Shown piece after piece: positions 59,618 through 64,000 of a DNA stretch of 64,000 nt. Position numbers and translations under genes: made by a program. Positions within the stretch are counted from its first letter, which is position 1, and each line of letters starts with the position of its first letter. Source of the stretch: Cryptomeria japonica (taxonomy: Eukaryota; Streptophyta; Pinopsida; Cupressales; Cupressaceae); NCBI RefSeq assembly GCF_030272615.1, contig NC_081409.1:620150255-620214254 (forward strand). Direction: 5' to 3'. The notes under the pieces are model-generated. The model did not search any database and was not told the DNA's origin. It worked only from the letters and a program-made list of their open reading frames with translations.

Positions 59618-60566
59618 CTATGTTACCCTGAGTTTCCGGGACAAAGGGAAAAGGGGATAGGGAAATGGGTTTTCAGGATATTTTTTAATTTCCCGGAACA
59701 GGGGATGTCAAGAGATGGCTATATATATATGTAGGGAAATCTGAAATTTATTTAGCATTGTAACACAGTAAACATTCATCATAGCAACAAAATAACATTT
59801 ATTAATTAAAATCTAAATCTAAAATCATTGAATCAACGATCATTCATCGAATCATCATAGAACTAAGAACATAGCATCAAACGAATCAAATCGAATCATC
59901 ATAGAATCAAGTCTTGAGTCTAAGCAATAAAATTCACACTTCAGTCTTCTTTTCCCTTTCTCATACGGAAAAACCCTTACACAATTCACAGTCTTTCTCT
60001 TTCCTTGCTGAGACAGATAAATATTCTGCAGCGCTGCCGTGAGTGAAAGCTCCCTTGATATTAAATCACAAAGGCTTTTATTTTCTTTTAAAACTGACTT
60101 ATATGACATATCGATATCATATTCGATATTAATAATAAAAAGAGTTTAATCGCTTTCCTAATTCCTTGAATTTTTAATACCAGCGATTTAATTGTTTTCC
60201 TTAAATTTTTAATCGCAGTGATATTTCATTAAAATAAAAATTTAATAATAAATATGAAAATATCAGTCCAATGAAAAATAAATTTCATAAAAAAAAAATT
60301 GGTTTTTTAATGTGTCTACTGCCGAAAACGCCTATCCATCCCCGGGACGGTCAGGGGATGGCTTGGGCATCCCCAGCCCTCCAGGGGACAGTCATTTGTC
60401 GCCAATAAAAATGTTGACCGTTTCCGAGTTTCTGAGACCATTTTTGAAAACTTTTGTGGATTGGGAACGGCCTGGAAACATTTCCAGCCATCCCCCAATC
60501 CCCAAAACCATTTCCGTTTCCAGAAGGTGTGCCTTAAGGGTGGAAACACGTTTCCGGGAAACACTG
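59618..60566. mobile_element. Non-autonomous hAT element, 949 bp
   Basis: 8-bp TSD GTGATTAG (59610-59617, 60567-60574). Ends CTATGTTACCC and, on the other strand, CAGTGTTTCCC agree at 8 of 11 positions, typical of hAT. Subterminal regions are GC-rich with CCCCGGGA/TTTCCGGGA words; the centre is AT-rich. No transposase. It sits a few bases inside the start of giant copy 3. Confidence 0.88.
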
Positions 60567-60588
60567 GTGATTAGGTCACAACAGCTTC

Positions 60589-61639
60589 AATCAGGTTTTT
60601 ATTTCAATGCTCCAGTTTGGTGAGAAGTTTCGATAGTTTGCAATTGTGTTTTAATAATATTTGGTGAGCTTCCCAACTAGAGGTTGTACCTTCCAATCCT
60701 AGCCATGTAAAGATCCCTAGGGTTTAATGAATTATCTTCACCTGATTCAAATGACAAATTCAAATCAAATCATTTATCACTGTCAATTAGATTAAAAAAC
60801 AATACCACTTCTAGTTTTCCTTAGGGTTGACAAATTAATCCAAACAGAAAATTCAATCACAGAAATATGCACTGCAAAAGCCTAGTTTGAAATTTGATAA
60901 AACAATTGACATTGACAAGTAGCATCTCCAACTAGTTGGTATTGGCAGCAAAAAAATATGATGCCCTTGCTTCTTATTGATTGGTTACCTTAACTTCTTT
61001 TTTTTATCTCAGACCTGCAACCCGCCTAGCAGGATGATTGGGGATTCAGATCACCCTTCTGCTATAATCCCAGATTACTGATGAGTGGATTCTAGGCATG
61101 GAGACTGGTTGACTGTGTTTCTTTCACAATTGGCCTCAAAAGGAGTCAGACTTCAAAATTAAACTTAGATCTGGGTGCCTGGGTATTGCAGATGCAGCTC
61201 AATCTGTCCCCTTGAATTAACCCTAGACCTGGTTCTGCATAGTCTTAGCAGATTCGCCAAGCTCCCAGCAGTTAACAATGGCTAAATATGGCAGGTGATG
61301 CCTGTTGTGAACCGATCCCTTCTCCAATTGATTTGTAACCTCTTGGTACAGCCTCAATTTGCTCAGTAACAAAAGTTGACATCCCTGTAAGCAGAAAAAA
61401 ATAGTTGAAACAGCAAACTGATTTCCCAAAATCTAAGTTCTCATGATAATCAGCAAATGGGGATGATGTATCCTTTACACCGTATCAACAGATTAAAAAA
61501 CCAAGTCGGTTTCCAATAAAGAGATGGTTCCTAAGGAATGATTTCAAAATCAAGTTGGACTCAACAAAAATATTTTATGATTATTAAAACAATTAATGTT
61601 ATTAATAATGTTTAAAAAACACTTTTATGGTTGAAGTGT
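60589..61639. other. No gene seen
   Basis: AT-rich sequence without supported coding frame, LTR pair or inverted repeat. Confidence 0.45.
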
Positions 61640-62700
61640 TGAGAGGGTCAGCCCTATGGAGTAAGGGATATAACAGTCCTCCCATCCCAAATATTGCTTG
61701 TCCTCAAGCAATGCCAACTCCCGAAACACTGCTCATCAATCATGGGCATTGCAACAAATAAACTCTCCTCTTTAGCAGTAATATTGACTAATCCTAGCTT
61801 CCTCATTAATTTTGCTTCCTCAATGTCCTTGTTATCATATGCATAAACTTTAGCATCTTATCCAAATGGCACTCCCCAGTTACTGTTGTAAAGAATACCA
61901 TAGAACTTATGGTTTTTGACCATGCTACCCCCCGTTGTCCCAACATTAAATTTGAAAAACTCTTCAACACTTGCTAGTTTAATACTGTCCAAACATGATA
62001 AATCAGTTACAGCATCTTGTCACGGCTATCCCCATTCTTTCCTTTGCTCAGAAAAAAAGATGCAATAATTAAAATTCTCCTTCCATGAATCTCAAATCCT
62101 TCTTTGAAAGCAAATGGCGAAAATTGCATCTTCTATAAAGCCAAACTGTCCTTGATGGCTGTCTCAAGTGTGTGGGAAAAATTAAGTGTAGAAAACAATG
62201 GTGTTGAGATGGAAAACAACACACATAAGGATCCATGTAATATAGTTCTTGTCTCCAAAATCCTCCCAGATTTTCACATCAAGAATCGTCGAATCTGTTG
62301 TGCAATTTAAATAATCTTTGTGAATTCTTGTTCAAGGTGGTATTTCTTGCTTCCTTAATTAGAGATACATGTTCCTCGTCCAAATCTTGATGAAATCATT
62401 TACTTGATAACAATTCCAGGGATGCAATCTTGACCATTGTGTTGGGCCTACCCAACTTAGAATTGATATCAATAAGGTGAAATGTCTTACCCATGGATTG
62501 AGCTTTGGATGTCTTTGATCGACATACTATCCACTTAGCCATTACCTCTTTCCTCTTAGTCTTCAATTCCTCAGTGAACACTCCGACAAGATGTGTCCTT
62601 GGCATCCCCCATATTATAACAAACTCTCCTAAAAATAGAAGTGATTGCACCGTGTGCCCATCCACTATGTTGGCAAGTTATCATTCCCACTTGTTCTCTT
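61640..62700 (-). pseudogene. Decayed coding frames, unknown
   Basis: The minus strand holds disconnected but coherent pieces: MDGHTVQSLLFLGEFVIIWG (62665 down, 89 codons open), SIKLASVEEFFKFNVGTTGG with NHKFYGILYNSNWGVPFG (about 61990-61860), and YAYDNKDIEEAKLMRKLGLV (about 61845-61790). A different frame near 61720 reads LLEDKQYLGWEDCYIP, like the tail seen after chromodomains in plant Gypsy pol. I cannot assign a family; a retroelement origin is likely. Confidence 0.3.
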
Positions 62701-63114
62701 CATTTGATGAAGATTCACAAACAGCTAACTGAACCTCATGATTATAAGCCTAAGCCCCAATGAGACCCCTAATGTTTTGGGGGGCTGATCCCTGCAAGGT
62801 ATAATGTAAATCAGCTGGAAATAGATCACCGTGATTCACTCGGGATCTCATCCCAATCAGTGCCAGGATGGTTGGACTAATTGTCCTCTATAGTGAGCTC
62901 TTCCAATAACACTTCCATGTGATGAAATCTTCTCAATTAGCCTCAATCTACTGCTATCAATGACTGTAAACATCAAAAGCAATAACATGAATATAATGCA
63001 ATGACTGCAAATATGACAAACATGTGCAAAAAGAAGCCATGTGAACAATGTAGATGCATTGGGCAGCCACAGCCAAACTGAAAACTCTCCATTTAAATTT
63101 ACCAACTGGCATCT
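62701..63114. other. No gene seen
   Basis: No supported feature; ends at the target duplication of the hAT at 63123. Confidence 0.4.
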
Positions 63115-63122
63115 ATTCTTTC

Positions 63123-63201
63123 CTAAGTTACCATTTCTGGTTCAGGCTCGGGTTGGGCTTAAAATTTTTTGCCCTTTGGGTTCGTGGATTGGGTTCGTCA
63201 G

Positions 63202-63261
<60 letters not shown>

Positions 63262-63802
63262 GCAAAAATTTAAAGATATATACAGAATTATAAAACTAAA
63301 TACATATAGTATGTTACTTTATCATTGACCAATGCCAAATACCAATTGATAGTTCAGAATTTCAATATTATCATATTATGTCATATGCCATATAATATAA
63401 TCAATGAATCATACATGTCTACAATTCAAATGAAAATGGTAGTGATAAAGATAAATATGTCTAACTAGTGGGGATTTGGGAGTGGATTTGGGAGTTTGAG
63501 GGGTAGCAATGATAAGCTGCACAACGTGTTAGATGTGAGGAAAACCCAACGATAGAAGGCGTGCTTTTAGGGACATTTTAGGGTTTTTGGATGCGAAAAA
63601 AGGTCAAAAATTTATATTTTTGTTATGTTTTGGCCCTCAACGCCTTTGGATATGCTCGGGTTTGTACTTGGGTTCGTACTTGGCGAACCCAAACGCCTGG
63701 GTACGTACCCAAGGCGTACCTAAGCGAACCTCCAAGCAAACCCAAACTAGAGCGACCCTTGTTCGGGTGCGTGGACCAAAACTAGAGAACCTGGTAACAT
63801 AG
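63123..63802. mobile_element. Non-autonomous hAT element, 680 bp
   Basis: Perfect 8-bp TSD ATTCTTTC (63115-63122, 63803-63810). Ends CTAAGTTACC and, on the other strand, CTATGTTACC, matching the left end of 59618-60566. Subterminal GGGTTCG/CGAACCC words cluster at both ends (63140-63200, 63655-63775). No transposase frame. Confidence 0.9.
63208..63257. repeat. (TA)n microsatellite
   Basis: About 25 uninterrupted TA units within the hAT element at 63123-63802. Confidence 0.97.
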
Positions 63803-63810
63803 ATTCTTTC

Positions 63811-64000
63811 TCATGGCTGGGAATCCCTGCAAAACAGCTAGTGTAAATGCTAATGACATAATGTGGTGGCTGATAACATAGATAACAGCAATGTTGGGGC
63901 TGAAAATTAGGTTCTCTGCTATCCTAGGAATGCTTTCGATGTTGTATGAGGATAGCACCTCCTCATTGCTCAACCTCCTCATGTTTTGTTGGTAGTCCCC
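63811..64000. other. No gene seen
   Basis: Short AT-rich end of the window without a supported feature. Confidence 0.4.

Larger units (their letters stand above)
49853..60583 (-). mobile_element. Giant LTR-like unit with an internal ORF, copy 3
   Basis: TSD GCTTC on both sides (49848-49852, 60584-60588). On the minus strand it starts TGTTGTGACCTAATCAC and ends GCACGTCAACA, like the two other giant units. Its first part carries TCACACATCACCCCATTCCA (near 59610, after an inserted hAT), and its last ~430 bp are collinear with theirs (GACTCCAAGGTTC, TTGGTTTGAT). It contains a long ORF (57380-51008), then telo-box and TATA about 0.8 kb before its 3' end. No internal LTR pair was found. Two later insertions, 51734-54811 and 59618-60566, leave about 6.7 kb of own sequence. 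Confidence 0.65.

Noticed and set aside
61715-61735. End of a Gypsy pol with chromodomain
   Set aside because: Only the short string EDKQYLGWEDC fits; the upstream frame does not show RNase H, integrase or chromodomain, so I did not call a Gypsy element.
63041-63328. Two frames with (IY)n tracts
   Set aside because: Produced by the (TA)n microsatellite.

Overview
This window looks like nuclear DNA of a seed plant with a very large, repeat-filled genome, most likely a gymnosperm (conifer-type). Reasons: one spliced host gene (3' end of THO complex subunit 5, minus strand, 35443-36831), AT-rich sequence, many layers of old and nested retroelements with 5-bp target duplications, hAT transposons with 8-bp duplications, and a 357-bp satellite array. 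The species cannot be fixed from sequence alone. I saw no bacterial, organellar, rRNA or tRNA genes.

Layout. 1-5741 (-): a pol-less LTR retrotransposon (element I) with LTR, tRNA-Met-type primer site, zinc-knuckle ORF1 and a long ORF2; it is cut by the window start. 5742-8870 (+): a decayed transposon-like gene with a degenerate W(S/L)D(G/N)C...QF block and an intact HGKGEHDG block. 9170-13330: satellite, about 11-12 units of ~357 bp. 14452-16286 (-): a decayed multi-exon gene of unknown family. 16898-24467 (+): a complete relative of element I (element II) with 1.1-kb LTRs and TSD CTCCA. 26036-30003 (-): a miniature LTR element (TSD ATAAT) split by a second copy (26310-27682) and carrying an antisense piece of Copia gag-protease. 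32157-33945 (-): another miniature LTR element (TSD CCTTT). 34661-34980: a small inverted-repeat element. 35443-36831 (-): THOC5 3' exons. 38958-43839 (+): a giant solo-LTR-like unit (TSD GACTG) holding a second solo LTR (TSD ACCAA). 44252-46500 (+) and 47295-48185 (-): hAT transposase pseudogenes. 49853-60583 (-): the longest unit of the giant family (TSD GCTTC). It carries a long ORF of the ORF2 type, interrupted by a third giant unit (51734-54811, TSD AGTAC) and a non-autonomous hAT (59618-60566). 63123-63802: another non-autonomous hAT.

How it fits together. THOC5 is the only host gene I can name. Its next upstream intron begins at 36832, and I find none of its 5' exons up to 64000, so most of the right half may be one TE-filled intron. 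The most interesting signal is a protein family (ORF2) found in pol-less elements: elements I and II clearly share it, and the minus-strand unit 49853-60583 carries a protein of the same layout. That unit appears to be a TG...CA, 5-bp-TSD LTR-like unit with a coding region upstream of its own TATA box.
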